Shown here piece after piece: positions 21,921 through 31,386 of a stretch of DNA of 51,616 nt. The notes under the pieces are model-generated. The model saw only the letters and a program-made list of their open reading frames with translations. It was not told the origin of the DNA and searched no databases. This DNA is from Candidatus Praeruminimicrobium purgamenti (lineage in GTDB: Bacteria; Elusimicrobiota; Endomicrobiia; Endomicrobiales; Endomicrobiaceae): positions 1 through 51,616 of the forward strand of contig JAHDQW010000010.1 in NCBI GenBank assembly GCA_018433585.1, given 5' to 3'. Numbering within the stretch: position 1 is the stretch's first letter; each line of letters starts with the position of its first letter. The position numbers and the translations under genes were made by a program.

Positions 21921-23162
21921 CTAATCGTTTGTTTCTTGACTTAAAATATTTATAAAGATATCTACTATTTTAGGGTCAAACTGTTTTCCGGAACCTTTTT
22001 TCAATTCGTTTATTGCCGCTTCCTGCGTCAGTGCTTTTCTGTAAGGTCTGTTGGAAGTAATAGCGTCATAAGCATCTATAACGGCGACTATTCTTGCTCC
22101 TAAAGGAATTTCTTCTCCTGAGAGTCCTTCCGGATAACCGCTTCCGTCAAACCATTCCTGATGATATAGAACCATCGGAGCAACAGGCATTAAAAATTGT
22201 ACTGGAGCAATAATTCTGTGTCCTATGGAAGGATGCTTTCTTATTACTTCCTGTTCTTCATCACTTAGTTTGCCCGGCTTTGACAAAATATTATCGGCTA
22301 TACCTATTTTGCCTATATCATGCATCAGCGCGGCATACTCTACATGTCTGACTATTGTATACGGAAGATTCATTTTTTTTGCAATTGCTTTTGCATATTT
22401 TCCGGCTCTGTCGGCATGGTCGTAAGTATATGAATCTTTTGCATCTATCGCCCTTGCAAGAGTCTGGACCATTTCAAAATAAAATGACTGCAGATTATTA
22501 AACAGCTCCATATTGTCCAGAGTCATTGCGGCTTGATCGGCTAAAATTGTAAGCAGTTTTACGTCCCTGTCGTCAAACTGTTTCTTCGTTTTAGGAGAAT
22601 TAATATTCAATACGCCTATAACTTTATTTTTCACTCTCAAAGGAACGGATATAAATGATTTTGAAATATATCTTTCGGCGTCATTAGGTCTTAAAAATCT
22701 TATGTCAGTTTCTATATTTTCTACAAAAATATGTTTGCCTGTGCTTATTACTCTTCCGGCTATTCCTTCTCCTATTTTAATTTTAGTGGATTCCACTACT
22801 TTCGGAGACAAGCCTCTTGAAGAAATAATATTAAGTTCATTATTCGCATTCAACAGCATTAACGAAGCTAAATCAGAATGAATCAAACTGCATGCGGTAT
22901 CGACAACAGCCTGAGTAAGTTCTTCTTTTGAAACAAGCCCGGTTGCCGTCAAGCCGAATTCATGAATGCTTGCCAGCATCATTATTAAGTTATCAATATC
23001 CATAGTATGAAACTGCAGTTTGCCCTCAACAACTTTTATTTGCTGATGCAGTTTGCCGGTAGTTTGCCTGTATTTCTTATTCTGTAAAAACATGATTATT
23101 AAAAGAATAAAAACTATTACAATTAACACCGCACAAAATATACTGACCATTGACATTGTCAT
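21921..23162 (-). CDS. Membrane-anchored GAF-HD-GYP protein (c-di-GMP phosphodiesterase-like)
   Basis: The 413-residue protein has one N-terminal membrane helix (residues about 5-27), a short coiled coil (31-75), a GAF sensor domain (about 80-225; GEGIAGRVISTGKHIFVENI) and an HD-GYP domain (about 230-405). HD-GYP enzymes degrade cyclic-di-GMP at a two- or three-iron site. The HD pair is at 281-282 (HDIGKIGI). The usual HHExxDGxGYP appears as HQEWFDGSGYP at 334-344, so one metal-ligand His is Gln (Q335). The enzyme may therefore keep fewer metals, cut only to pGpG, or be a sensor. It is followed by rsmI one base away and preceded by the GH57 gene 12 bases upstream. Confidence 0.92.
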   Translation of the reverse strand: MTMSMVSIFCAVLIVIVFILLIIMFLQNKKYRQTTGKLHQQIKVVEGKLQFHTMDIDNLIMMLASIHEFGLTATGLVSKEELTQAVVDTACSLIHSDLASLMLLNANNELNIISSRGLSPKVVESTKIKIGEGIAGRVISTGKHIFVENIETDIRFLRPNDAERYISKSFISVPLRVKNKVIGVLNINSPKTKKQFDDRDVKLLTILADQAAMTLDNMELFNNLQSFYFEMVQTLARAIDAKDSYTYDHADRAGKYAKAIAKKMNLPYTIVRHVEYAALMHDIGKIGIADNILSKPGKLSDEEQEVIRKHPSIGHRIIAPVQFLMPVAPMVLYHQEWFDGSGYPEGLSGEEIPLGARIVAVIDAYDAITSNRPYRKALTQEAAINELKKGSGKQFDPKIVDIFINILSQETND

Positions 23163-23174
23163 TTTAATCCTCGG

Positions 23175-24761
23175 TTATCTGATAAAAACAGTGTAATCTA
23201 CGTCAGGGAAAATATTATTAACATATTCAAGATTAGCAAGAAAACTCTCGTTAATATTATTGTTTTTTATTTGCTCGTACAACGTGGTAAAATTATATAT
23301 ATGTTCTTTTGTTCTTTTTTCCGCATATTCAACCATAGTACCCGTAGTCATTATAAAAGCCCAGTCCGAAGACTGTGCCAAAAGCAATTCTCTGGTCGCC
23401 TGTTTCAAAGCTCTCAGCGTTAAACCGGAAGCATTTTTATTTTCAGTTGCAACTTCAGACATTCTGTTTGCGGCTGTATGCAAATGCTTGTATATCCAGT
23501 CATTTTTAGGATTCAGCCACACTTCATAATAGCCTTTATCTCCCCATGAAGAAGGACTCGGCGTTAAAACCTGATTTGTAGGAAATTTTTCAAGATATTG
23601 TATAGGAGTAATCGGTTTAAAAACATCCTGTCCGCTATGAATATGTCTGAATAAATAATTAATAAAATCAGGACCTTCAAACCACCAGTGTCCGAAAAGT
23701 TCGGCATCATACATTGATACTACTATAGGTTCTTTGCCTAAAATTCCTGATAAATGATTTATTTGATTACATCTGTTAAAGACAAAATTTTCAGCATGCA
23801 TTTTTGCTTTATTTGCAGCCCATTGAGGATTATACGGCTGCTTTTCATTTAAACCTACTTTCCCGGTTATTCTGTGATATTTAATACCGATGTTTCTTCT
23901 TATACCGTCCGAATGCAAATACGGCTTTATATAATCATAGTCCAGATCGTAAGCCAAATCTCTGTAAAATTCTCTGTAATCAGGGTCGCCAGGATAACCG
24001 CTTTCAGCGCTCCAAACCTGGTGAGCGGTCTCCATATCTCTGCTGAATGCCGCTACTCCGCTTGGGCAATACACAGGCGCAAAAACGCCGTATTTAGGCC
24101 TAGGCGTACCGTATAAAATACCGTGCGCTTCAAGGAAAAAGAATCTTATTCCTTCTTCTTTTAATATTTTATCAACGCCGTAAGCATACGCACATTCTGC
24201 AAGCCATATTCCTCTTGGTTCTCTTCCGAAATGTCTTTTATAATCCTGACATGCAATACGTATCTGCGCTCTCATCGCAGTCTCATCATTTAAAAGAGGC
24301 AGAAAACCGTGCGTAGCGCAGCAGGTTATTATTTCTATTTTCCCCAAATCCTGCAAATTTTTAAAACCGGTCAAAATATTACCGTGATACTTTTCCCAAA
24401 TATGTTTACAAGTTTTAAGTTTCTGTTCATACATTAGCGCCGCAGGGTGAAATTCAGGCAGATTTTTTGTACGGACAACTTCTTTTTCGGAAAGTTCTAT
24501 AAGTTTGTTTAACTTAGCATAATATCTTGACTGCAGCAAAGAGTCTGCCAGCATATTGGCAAGTGAGGGGGTAATTGTCATTGTTAAAGCAAAATCAATA
24601 TTATCTTTAACAAAGTTTTCAAATATATTTAAAAGAGGTATATACGTTTCCGTTATAGCTTCGTACAACCAATCTTCTTCTAAAAAATCCGGATAATCTG
24701 GATGTCTGACAAACGGCAAATGTGCATGCAATTGCAGGCACCAATAACCTTTATGATTCAT
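23175..24761 (-). CDS. GH57 1,4-alpha-glucan branching enzyme
   Basis: The 528-residue protein has the GH57 regions in order: LHAHLPFVRHP (11-21), the region around THGFLPLL (150-157), WLAECAYAYG with predicted nucleophile E189, and SMYDAELFGHWWFEGP with predicted acid/base D352. The FGHWWFEG block and length match the GH57 branching enzymes of Thermococcus and Thermus, which make alpha-1,6 branches in glycogen-like glucans. The C-terminal helical domain (about 390-528) of that subfamily is present (LKQATRELLLAQSSDWAFIM). It follows the DUF4912 gene by 14 bases; this pair recurs in several phyla, which supports a glycogen storage role. An amylase or glucanotransferase activity is less likely. 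Confidence 0.92.
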   Translation of the reverse strand: MNHKGYWCLQLHAHLPFVRHPDYPDFLEEDWLYEAITETYIPLLNIFENFVKDNIDFALTMTITPSLANMLADSLLQSRYYAKLNKLIELSEKEVVRTKNLPEFHPAALMYEQKLKTCKHIWEKYHGNILTGFKNLQDLGKIEIITCCATHGFLPLLNDETAMRAQIRIACQDYKRHFGREPRGIWLAECAYAYGVDKILKEEGIRFFFLEAHGILYGTPRPKYGVFAPVYCPSGVAAFSRDMETAHQVWSAESGYPGDPDYREFYRDLAYDLDYDYIKPYLHSDGIRRNIGIKYHRITGKVGLNEKQPYNPQWAANKAKMHAENFVFNRCNQINHLSGILGKEPIVVSMYDAELFGHWWFEGPDFINYLFRHIHSGQDVFKPITPIQYLEKFPTNQVLTPSPSSWGDKGYYEVWLNPKNDWIYKHLHTAANRMSEVATENKNASGLTLRALKQATRELLLAQSSDWAFIMTTGTMVEYAEKRTKEHIYNFTTLYEQIKNNNINESFLANLEYVNNIFPDVDYTVFIR

Positions 24762-24775
24762 TTAAATTCCTGATT

Positions 24776-25660
24776 TTATTTAGTACTCTTTTTTATTTCA
24801 AAAGTTATTGATTTCTTCATTGTTCCGTCATGAGAAACAGCTTCTATGGAATAATCTTTATCTCCGTTCGGAAGATAAAATCTTAATGAAAAAGAACCGT
24901 CTGCCGACAATTTTACGGACTGTCCGTCCAATGTCAATTTCGCATCAGGTTCTGTTGCTCCGTAAATTATTATTTCCGTATCTGCTTTTAACCAAAAACT
25001 TTTTAAAGAGTCTTTACCGTGCGAAGACATCTGTTCTTGATTTTTAGGATGAGTTTTAAATGAACTTGTTACAGAATGAGAACTAGGCAACGAAATAGAA
25101 ACTATTTCTTCCCATCTTTCTCTCATAAGTTTTGCTATGTCGAAAGAACTCATTCCTATCTGGTTGACGCCCGAAATTCTTAAAAGTTTTTCAAATTCAA
25201 CCTGCAGCATCGCCCATTGTTCGTCAGTAATATTAGAAACGCCGTACCTAGGCATATCCACCTTGTTTGATCTGGCAACAGGGATAAACTTTCCATCCTT
25301 TGTCAAATAACCTATATCTACGCACCAACAACGATTAAATTCACCTACATTAATATACCAACTGTCAGAATCAGGCGTAACAAATATATCAAAATATCTG
25401 TTTGCGTTAGTACCGTCAAAACTGACATCTGTCGTATCATAAACTCTTATTATTAATTTAGAACCTTCAAAAATTTCTTTGCCGAATTGATTTTCTATTT
25501 TTTTTGATATCTGTTTAGAAATTGACCAATATGCGAAAAGACATATAGGGTCTCTCGGCAGAACGGTAATTTTTGTGTCGCCGTAATCTAAAGGTAACCC
25601 TGTTTTATTTACGACCTTTTCCTGTTTGTTTTCTAATTTAGAACTTAAATTTTCTGCCAT
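24776..25660 (-). CDS. DUF4912 protein, GH57-associated
   Basis: The 294-residue cytoplasmic protein has the DUF4912 core in its first 150 residues: DTKITVLPRDPICLFAYWSI, IIRVYDTTDVSFDGTNANRY, SWYINVGEFNRCWCVDIGYL. The C-terminal 70 residues (TEIIIYGATEPDAKLTLDGQ, SVKLSADGSFSLRFYLPNGD) look like an Ig- or carbohydrate-binding-like beta domain. Function is not established; co-occurrence with GH57 branching enzymes suggests glucan binding or enzyme targeting. It starts the minus-strand run DUF4912-GH57-HD-GYP-rsmI-argC-argJ, 140 bases from the divergent rpmB. Confidence 0.85.
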   Translation of the reverse strand: MAENLSSKLENKQEKVVNKTGLPLDYGDTKITVLPRDPICLFAYWSISKQISKKIENQFGKEIFEGSKLIIRVYDTTDVSFDGTNANRYFDIFVTPDSDSWYINVGEFNRCWCVDIGYLTKDGKFIPVARSNKVDMPRYGVSNITDEQWAMLQVEFEKLLRISGVNQIGMSSFDIAKLMRERWEEIVSISLPSSHSVTSSFKTHPKNQEQMSSHGKDSLKSFWLKADTEIIIYGATEPDAKLTLDGQSVKLSADGSFSLRFYLPNGDKDYSIEAVSHDGTMKKSITFEIKKSTK

Positions 25661-25763
25661 AAAGATACCTTTAATCTAAATTTTCACGGAATTGGTTAAC
25701 ACAAATATACTCAGATACATATGATTATATAATTAAGTAAAAAAATAGTCAACTTTAAATTAT

Positions 25764-25792
25764 TTGAAAAAATAATAATAATTTTGTATATT
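25764..25792 (+). promoter_or_regulatory. Promoter of rpmB
   Basis: TTGAAA (25764-25769) and TATATT (25787-25792) are separated by exactly 17 bases and lie just before the rpmB leader. Confidence 0.7.
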
Positions 25793-25823
25793 TAGCGGAC
25801 AGATACAACGGAGGTATTTTAAA

Positions 25824-26015
25824 ATGTCTTACAAATGTTACGTATGCGGCAAAGGATCTTCTTCTGGAAATACAGTCAGTCATTCAAATAGGGCAACCAA
25901 AAGATTGTTCAGACCAAATCTTCAGCAACTAAGAATTATTGTCGACGGTAAAAAAACGAAAGAATATGTCTGTACATCATGTATTCGCGCCGGAAAAATA
26001 CAGAAAGCAATATAA
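25824..26015 (+). CDS. rpmB: 50S ribosomal protein L28
   Basis: The 63-residue protein has the L28 fold sequence [20 protein letters not shown], then [15 protein letters not shown], and ends in [16 protein letters not shown]. Two Cys pairs (CYVC and CTSC) form a zinc site, so this is the zinc-containing C+ form. GGAGG precedes ATG by eight bases. It has its own promoter and a hairpin terminator shared with the convergent RSH gene. Confidence 0.97.
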   Translation: MSYKCYVCGKGSSSGNTVSHSNRATKRLFRPNLQQLRIIVDGKKTKEYVCTSCIRAGKIQKAI

Positions 26016-26024
26016 CAATTTATC

Positions 26025-26066
26025 AAAATAAGAGGCGGATGCAGTAAACCCGCCTCTTATTTTTTT
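26025..26066. terminator. Bidirectional terminator between rpmB and the RSH gene
   Basis: A 14-bp stem (26025-26038 with 26050-26063) is flanked by A-rich and T-rich runs. On the plus strand seven T follow the stem. The RSH stop codon lies within it. It can end both convergent transcripts. Confidence 0.88.
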
Positions 26067-27511
26067 GTATGTTCTCTTAGATATTTTCTTATTCTGCTTC
26101 TTGCCTGTGCGGTTATTACGATTGAAAGCCAGTGTTCCGTAGGTCTTATATTGTTCCTTACCAAAACTTCGCAGATTTGTCCGCTCTTAAGTTTATAATC
26201 AAGCTGAACCATTTTGCCGTTAACTTTAACGCCCATACATCTGTCGCCTATATCGCTGTGGACTGCATAAGCAAAATCCAAAGCGGTAGCTCCCTCGGGA
26301 AGTTTTATTGCATCGCCCTTTGGAGTCGATATATATATTTGGTCAAAATTACATTCAGTTTTAATAGCCGTTAAAAACTCATCCGAATCATTGACGTCTT
26401 TTTGTGATTCGAGAATATGTTTGATAAATTCCAAATGATTTTCCATATTTGTCTGTTTTGTATTTTTTTGGCAGTTTTTTTCAAAACTTTCCTTATATCT
26501 CCAATGAGCGGCAATACCGTATTCGGCCCTTCTGTGCATATCTTCGGTTCTTATTTGAATTTCGACAATAACTCCTTTGTCTGAAACCAAAGTCGTATGC
26601 AGGGACTGATACATATTAGCTTTTGGAACAACAATATAATCAGTGAAAGAATTTTCAAGCATTTTAAATTCAGATTGTATAATACTTAAAATAGCATAGC
26701 AGTGTTCTTCTGTATCTGTAATAATTCTCATACCGAACAGATCCTGAATGGCGGAAAAAGGTTTTTCCTGCCTCTGCATTTTTTTATATATCCCGTATAG
26801 ATTTTTTGGCCTTGATGAAACTCTGAAAGCAATATTAAGCGGAGCAAGTTTTTCTTCTATTTGTTTTTTTACGGCTTCAAGGTTTTTTAAATTATTTTCC
26901 GTTCTTGCTTCCCACTTTGATTTTATCTCATAATACTTCGCTGGCTGCAATACCTCAAAAATTAAATCCTCAAGTTCACTTTTCCATTTATATATTCCCA
27001 GTCTGTGAGCAAAAGGCGTGTACAGCGTCAAAGTTTCCATCGATATCTCTTTTTGCTTGTCAGGAGGGAGAAATTTTATTGTTCTCATATTATGAAGTCT
27101 GTCGGCAAGTTTTATAATTATAACTCTGGTATCTTTTACTACGGCAAGAAGCATTTTCCGCCAATTTTCAGCCTGCGCGGTAATATGGTCTCTGAATCTG
27201 TATGAATTAATTTTTGTGACGCCTTCGACAAGAGCTGTGATTTCCGGCCCGAATTCTTCTCTTAATTCTTCCGAAACTACAAGAGTGTCTTCAAGAACGT
27301 CATGAAGTAAAGCTCCGCATAATGTAGGAACGTCCAATTTAAGTTCCGTAAGTATCTTTGCGGTGTTATAACAATGAGTGATATAAGGTTCGCCGCTTGC
27401 CCTCACCTGGCAATAATGCGCGCTTGAAGCAAAATTATACGCTTTTTCAAGCAATGCAAAATCAGCGTCAGGAGAATATTCTTTAACTAGTGATTTCAAT
27501 TCTTCAATCAT
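26057..27511 (-). CDS. RelA/SpoT homologue (ppGpp synthetase/hydrolase), short form
   Basis: The 484-residue protein has the hydrolase HD domain (residues about 20-190; H70-D71 in LLHDVLEDT, then LADRLHNMRT), the synthetase domain (about 235-355; RPKNLYGIYKKM, IQDLFGMRI, DYIVVPKANMYQSLHTTL) and a TGS domain (about 390-455). It stops soon after the TGS. Long RSH proteins of about 700-750 residues also carry zinc-finger and ACT/RRM domains, which are absent here. The stop lies in a terminator stem, so this is a designed end, not a window or frameshift artefact. Both hydrolysis and synthesis motifs look intact. It is the last gene of the run lpxB-msbA-barrel-RSH; the PorV-like gene ends two bases before its start. 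Confidence 0.95.
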   Translation of the reverse strand: MIEELKSLVKEYSPDADFALLEKAYNFASSAHYCQVRASGEPYITHCYNTAKILTELKLDVPTLCGALLHDVLEDTLVVSEELREEFGPEITALVEGVTKINSYRFRDHITAQAENWRKMLLAVVKDTRVIIIKLADRLHNMRTIKFLPPDKQKEISMETLTLYTPFAHRLGIYKWKSELEDLIFEVLQPAKYYEIKSKWEARTENNLKNLEAVKKQIEEKLAPLNIAFRVSSRPKNLYGIYKKMQRQEKPFSAIQDLFGMRIITDTEEHCYAILSIIQSEFKMLENSFTDYIVVPKANMYQSLHTTLVSDKGVIVEIQIRTEDMHRRAEYGIAAHWRYKESFEKNCQKNTKQTNMENHLEFIKHILESQKDVNDSDEFLTAIKTECNFDQIYISTPKGDAIKLPEGATALDFAYAVHSDIGDRCMGVKVNGKMVQLDYKLKSGQICEVLVRNNIRPTEHWLSIVITAQARSRIRKYLREHTKK

Positions 27512-27513
27512 TT

Positions 27514-28500
27514 TTAAATTAAAACCTTCAGCGATACTAAATATTTTGAAATATTTTCATCGTCAAGTTTATATTTTTCGCCTGAAACAGACAACATAAA
27601 AGTCGATATGTTTAATCCTATTCCGTACGTATATTTCAGTTTGTCATTATCAGACAAAGAACTGCCCTGAGCGCCAAGTCTGACGCAAAGATAACTGGTA
27701 ATATATTGTTCCAATCCCACACCGACAAGATTTTCGTTCACGTCTCCGAACCTGTAAAATTTTTTATCAAAATCAAGCAGTAAGCTGAAACTTTGCGTAT
27801 TATATCCGAAACCTGTTCTTATGCCGAAAGGCAGCTGGTCAAAATCATAATTTTCCCACCACATAAAGCCTATTACGTTTTCTAAATTTAATCCGAAGTT
27901 TATTCCGGGAGCAACAGGAGCCATAAAACCTACGTCTACAGAAACTCCGTTGCCTGAAGAAGTCTGCGCAAACGGAATCCCTGAAATATATGAACTTTCC
28001 GCCAGAGTTCCGTACAAATACGATATGTTTAAACCGACAGCCGATCCGTTATCGCTTTTATTACCGGCGGAAATTGTAACAGCTTTTATGCTTTCCTGTT
28101 TATTATACCAATCGCTGCCGTCTGAAAAATTAATCTTGTTGGACGACAAAGTTCTCCATGACAAAGCCCCTTGCCTCTGCGCCGCCGCGAAAGAATCAAA
28201 TCCTATATCTATAGGATCCGTCATATTTATACTGTCTTTTAAATCTCCGGAATCTCTTGAAACCGTAAACAGCATTTCTGCCTGAATTTTTTCTTCCTGA
28301 ATATATGCGATTGCCGCCGGATTATAGAAAATACCTTCCAAATTACCGGGAACGGCAACGCCAGCCTGTCCCATGGCAAAGCTTCTTGCGCTTACTGACA
28401 CGGCATTATAACTGTTAGGTAAAGTCGGAGGCTTTTTTGCAAAAACAAGAGATGTAAAAAGCATAAGACACCAAACTGACAACAAGCTCTTTTTTAGCAT
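27514..28500 (-). CDS. PorV/PorQ-like outer-membrane beta-barrel protein
   Basis: The 328-residue protein has a signal peptide (KKSLLSVWCLMLFTSLVFAK) and then the sequence VSARSFAMGQAGVAVPGNLE, GIFYNPAAIAYI, the mark of the PorV/UPF0164 (FadL-like) outer-membrane barrels common in Bacteroidota, Elusimicrobiota and spirochaetes. The rest alternates in beta-strand fashion and ends SKYLVSLKVLI. Its cargo is unknown; PorV proteins elsewhere are linked to type IX secretion, but no por or gld genes are seen here. It lies between msbA and the RSH gene. Confidence 0.85.
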   Translation of the reverse strand: MLKKSLLSVWCLMLFTSLVFAKKPPTLPNSYNAVSVSARSFAMGQAGVAVPGNLEGIFYNPAAIAYIQEEKIQAEMLFTVSRDSGDLKDSINMTDPIDIGFDSFAAAQRQGALSWRTLSSNKINFSDGSDWYNKQESIKAVTISAGNKSDNGSAVGLNISYLYGTLAESSYISGIPFAQTSSGNGVSVDVGFMAPVAPGINFGLNLENVIGFMWWENYDFDQLPFGIRTGFGYNTQSFSLLLDFDKKFYRFGDVNENLVGVGLEQYITSYLCVRLGAQGSSLSDNDKLKYTYGIGLNISTFMLSVSGEKYKLDDENISKYLVSLKVLI

Positions 28501-28509
28501 TTTTCACCC

Positions 28510-30219
28510 TCATTGCATATTATATAATTTTGCGTATATGCTGTTTTGTGCCAATAATTCCTGATGCGTTCCTATTTCGGCTACGTTGCCTTTATCTATA
28601 ACAACTATTTTATCCGCTTTTTTTACAGTAGCAAGTCTGTGGGCGATCAAAATAACGGTTCTGTTTTTCATCAAATTTTCAATAGCTTCCTGTACTAATT
28701 TTTCGGATTCGCTGTCAAGGGCAGAAGTGGCTTCATCGAGAATCAATATAGGAGGATTTTTTAACATTGCTCTGGCAATGGCAATTCTCTGTTTTTCTCC
28801 GCCTGAAACTTTCATTCCTCTTTCGCCTACGACAGTGTTGTATTTGTCATGCATTTTAGATATAAAATCGTGAGCATTCGCCGCTTTTGCCACAGACTCT
28901 ATTTCCTCATCGGTCGCATCAAGCTTCGCATACGATATATTGTATTTTACCGTATCGTTAAACAATAAAACATCCTGAGACACAACGCCTATTTGAGATC
29001 TCAGTGAATTAATTTTAAAATCCTGTATATTTTTACCGTCAATAAGTATTTCTCCTGATTTAACGTCGTAAAATCTTAACAACAAATTGGCAATTGTAGT
29101 TTTCCCTGAACCTGAAGAACCTACAAACGCCACTGTCTGACCGAAAGGAATCGTTATGTTTACTTTATTTAAAATTTGTTTCCCGGAACCGTAATCAAAA
29201 GAAACGTCTTTATAAACTATACTTTGAGAGAACCTCGGCATTTCAACTGCGGATGCAGAATCGACAATAGTAGGTTCCTGATCCAAAATTTCAAATATTC
29301 TCTCTGAAGCTGTAACAGCCTGCTGTATGCTTGAGTTCACCTGCGAAAAATTTTTCAACGGCTGATACATGGAAAAAACAGCGCCTAAAAACGCAACAAA
29401 AGAACCTGAAGACCAGACGCCGTTAACAACATCTTTTCCTCCGAACCACAAAACTATTGCTACTCCGAAAGCGCCGAGAGTTTCCATAATAGGGCTTGAT
29501 CTTGCGTCAACCCTGACAAGTCTTTGCTGTATACCGTAATATTTTTCATTGTCTTTCTGAAATCTAGACTTTTCATGATCTTCCTGGCAAAATGCTTTTA
29601 TAACGGAAAAACCGCTCAACATTTCCTGTAAAGAAGAATATATTTCCGCCATCTGAACCTGGCCTTCTTTTGAAGCTTTCCTCATTTTTCTTGCAAATTG
29701 TATCAGCGGCAGGCTGACTAAAGGCATTACTACAACGGTAATAAACGCAAATTTCCAGTGCAGATAAAACAAAACCCCTATCATAACTATTACGGTGAGC
29801 CCGTCTCTTATTATGCTTGGAGGAACTTTTAAAAGCGCAGTCTGAAGAGCATTTATGTCGTTTGTAACTCTGGACATAATTTTCGAAGAAGAGTTTTTCA
29901 CATAGAAATCGTGCGATAAAGAAATAAGTTTAGTATATAATTCGTTTCTTATAGTTTTAACTACGTTTTGCGCAATATAATTTAAAAGATAGCTTCTGCC
30001 GTAATCAACAATCCCTTTTAAAGCAAAAAAGACCGGTATCAAAATAGCTACCAAATTCAACATATGCATATCTTTTGCTATAAATATTTTATCGAATAAA
30101 TTTTTCACAAGCCACATAGTTCCGCCGGTTAAAGCGGAAAATATACCCATACAAACCATTGAAAGAATAAATCTTGATTTATAAGGTTTTATATAATGTA
30201 TAAGTCTTTTATAATCCAT
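28510..30219 (-). CDS. msbA: Lipid A export ABC transporter, MsbA-like
   Basis: The 569-residue half-transporter has six membrane helices in its first 320 residues and an ATPase domain with Walker A GSSGSGKTT, signature VSGGEKQRIAIARA, Walker B ILILDEATSALD and the H-loop AHR. The gene overlaps lpxB by 11 bases. This context supports MsbA, which flips core-lipid A across the inner membrane, over a drug exporter. Length and motifs are standard. Confidence 0.92.
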   Translation of the reverse strand: MDYKRLIHYIKPYKSRFILSMVCMGIFSALTGGTMWLVKNLFDKIFIAKDMHMLNLVAILIPVFFALKGIVDYGRSYLLNYIAQNVVKTIRNELYTKLISLSHDFYVKNSSSKIMSRVTNDINALQTALLKVPPSIIRDGLTVIVMIGVLFYLHWKFAFITVVVMPLVSLPLIQFARKMRKASKEGQVQMAEIYSSLQEMLSGFSVIKAFCQEDHEKSRFQKDNEKYYGIQQRLVRVDARSSPIMETLGAFGVAIVLWFGGKDVVNGVWSSGSFVAFLGAVFSMYQPLKNFSQVNSSIQQAVTASERIFEILDQEPTIVDSASAVEMPRFSQSIVYKDVSFDYGSGKQILNKVNITIPFGQTVAFVGSSGSGKTTIANLLLRFYDVKSGEILIDGKNIQDFKINSLRSQIGVVSQDVLLFNDTVKYNISYAKLDATDEEIESVAKAANAHDFISKMHDKYNTVVGERGMKVSGGEKQRIAIARAMLKNPPILILDEATSALDSESEKLVQEAIENLMKNRTVILIAHRLATVKKADKIVVIDKGNVAEIGTHQELLAQNSIYAKLYNMQ

Positions 30220-31309
30220 TTATTTCTCCGTGTGCCAAAATTTTTTGAGCAACCCTGCCGCTGACGCCTTTTTCTCCCAATTGATGTCTGAATTTCAGCA
30301 GTTCTTCCCTTGTTCTGTTATAATTTTCGGATTTAAGCAGTTCCATTAAAGCATTCGATATTTTTTCAGGCGTTGCGTTATGCTGTATATATTCGGGAAC
30401 TATTTCTTTGCCGCTTAAAATATTGGCAAGAGTAATGTATTTTATTTTTACTATAAGCCTGGCCAACAAATAGTTTGCCCATGACAATTTGTACATTACT
30501 ATCATAGGGATCCCCATTAACGCATTTTCGAGGCTTACTGTCCCCGACGGACATATTGCGGCATCAATATTTTTTCTTCTGTTAAAATCACTGCCGTATT
30601 CTACAGATATAAAGTTCGGTATGCATGCATCTATTTTTTCCAAAGAAAACAAAATAAATTCGGCATCTATTTTTTCTTTTAAAATTTTTACGGTATCGAT
30701 TATTACAGGCAAATGCCTTTTTATCGTATTTTTTCTGCTACCGGCAAATAATCCTATGACTACTTTTCCGCCGATTTTCTTATCAGAAACCGTTTCCGGA
30801 ACTATGTCAATCAAAGGATTTCCTTCAAAAGAAGCTTTGATCCCCTCTTTTGAATATATTTCCTGTTCAAAAGGAAGTATAGGAAATACCATTGAAACAT
30901 ATTTTGCAATTTTTTTTATTCTTGATTTTCTCGACGCCCATATCTGCGGCGTTACATAATAATACACAGGAATTTTTAAACTGTGCGCAAGTGCGGCGAT
31001 GTAAATATTAAATCCGTAATAATCGACTAAAACGACTTTACAAATTTTATTATCAACCAAACATTTCTTTATTTCTTGAAAAACTTTTTTCAAGAAAAAA
31101 TACTGTTTTACAGGAAAAAAGCCGAAAGCGTTTACGTTAACAATATCTTCCAAAAAAATATCGGAAACTTTTTTGAGTTCACTGCCCCCGACTGAAAAGA
31201 TTTTCGTTTTATCGGAAATGCTTTTAATTGAACGGGCAAGATTTCCGGCATGAATATCGCCTGAAATATCGCCTGCTGATATGAAAACTGATTCATTGTT
31301 ATTCATCAA
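30209..31309 (-). CDS. lpxB: Lipid-A-disaccharide synthase LpxB
   Basis: The 366-residue GT19 enzyme joins UDP-2,3-diacylglucosamine and lipid X to make the lipid A disaccharide. The start motif SAGDISGDIHAGNLARSI corresponds to the AGExSGD signature, with Asp in place of Glu. Other conserved pieces are VLVDYYGFNIYIA, YYVTPQIWASRKSRIKKI, PFEQEIYSKEGIKASFEGNP and SGTVSLENALMGIPMIVMYK. It is slightly shorter than the E. coli enzyme (382). It begins the minus-strand run that continues with msbA. No kdsB or other lpx genes are in the window. Confidence 0.94.
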   Translation of the reverse strand: MMNNNESVFISAGDISGDIHAGNLARSIKSISDKTKIFSVGGSELKKVSDIFLEDIVNVNAFGFFPVKQYFFLKKVFQEIKKCLVDNKICKVVLVDYYGFNIYIAALAHSLKIPVYYYVTPQIWASRKSRIKKIAKYVSMVFPILPFEQEIYSKEGIKASFEGNPLIDIVPETVSDKKIGGKVVIGLFAGSRKNTIKRHLPVIIDTVKILKEKIDAEFILFSLEKIDACIPNFISVEYGSDFNRRKNIDAAICPSGTVSLENALMGIPMIVMYKLSWANYLLARLIVKIKYITLANILSGKEIVPEYIQHNATPEKISNALMELLKSENYNRTREELLKFRHQLGEKGVSGRVAQKILAHGEINGL

Positions 31310-31386
31310 TATATTTCCCGTTATCGTATATCAGAGAATTATATTGAAAAATGAAAGAAATATCAACAAAAAAAAGTCGTATTCTC

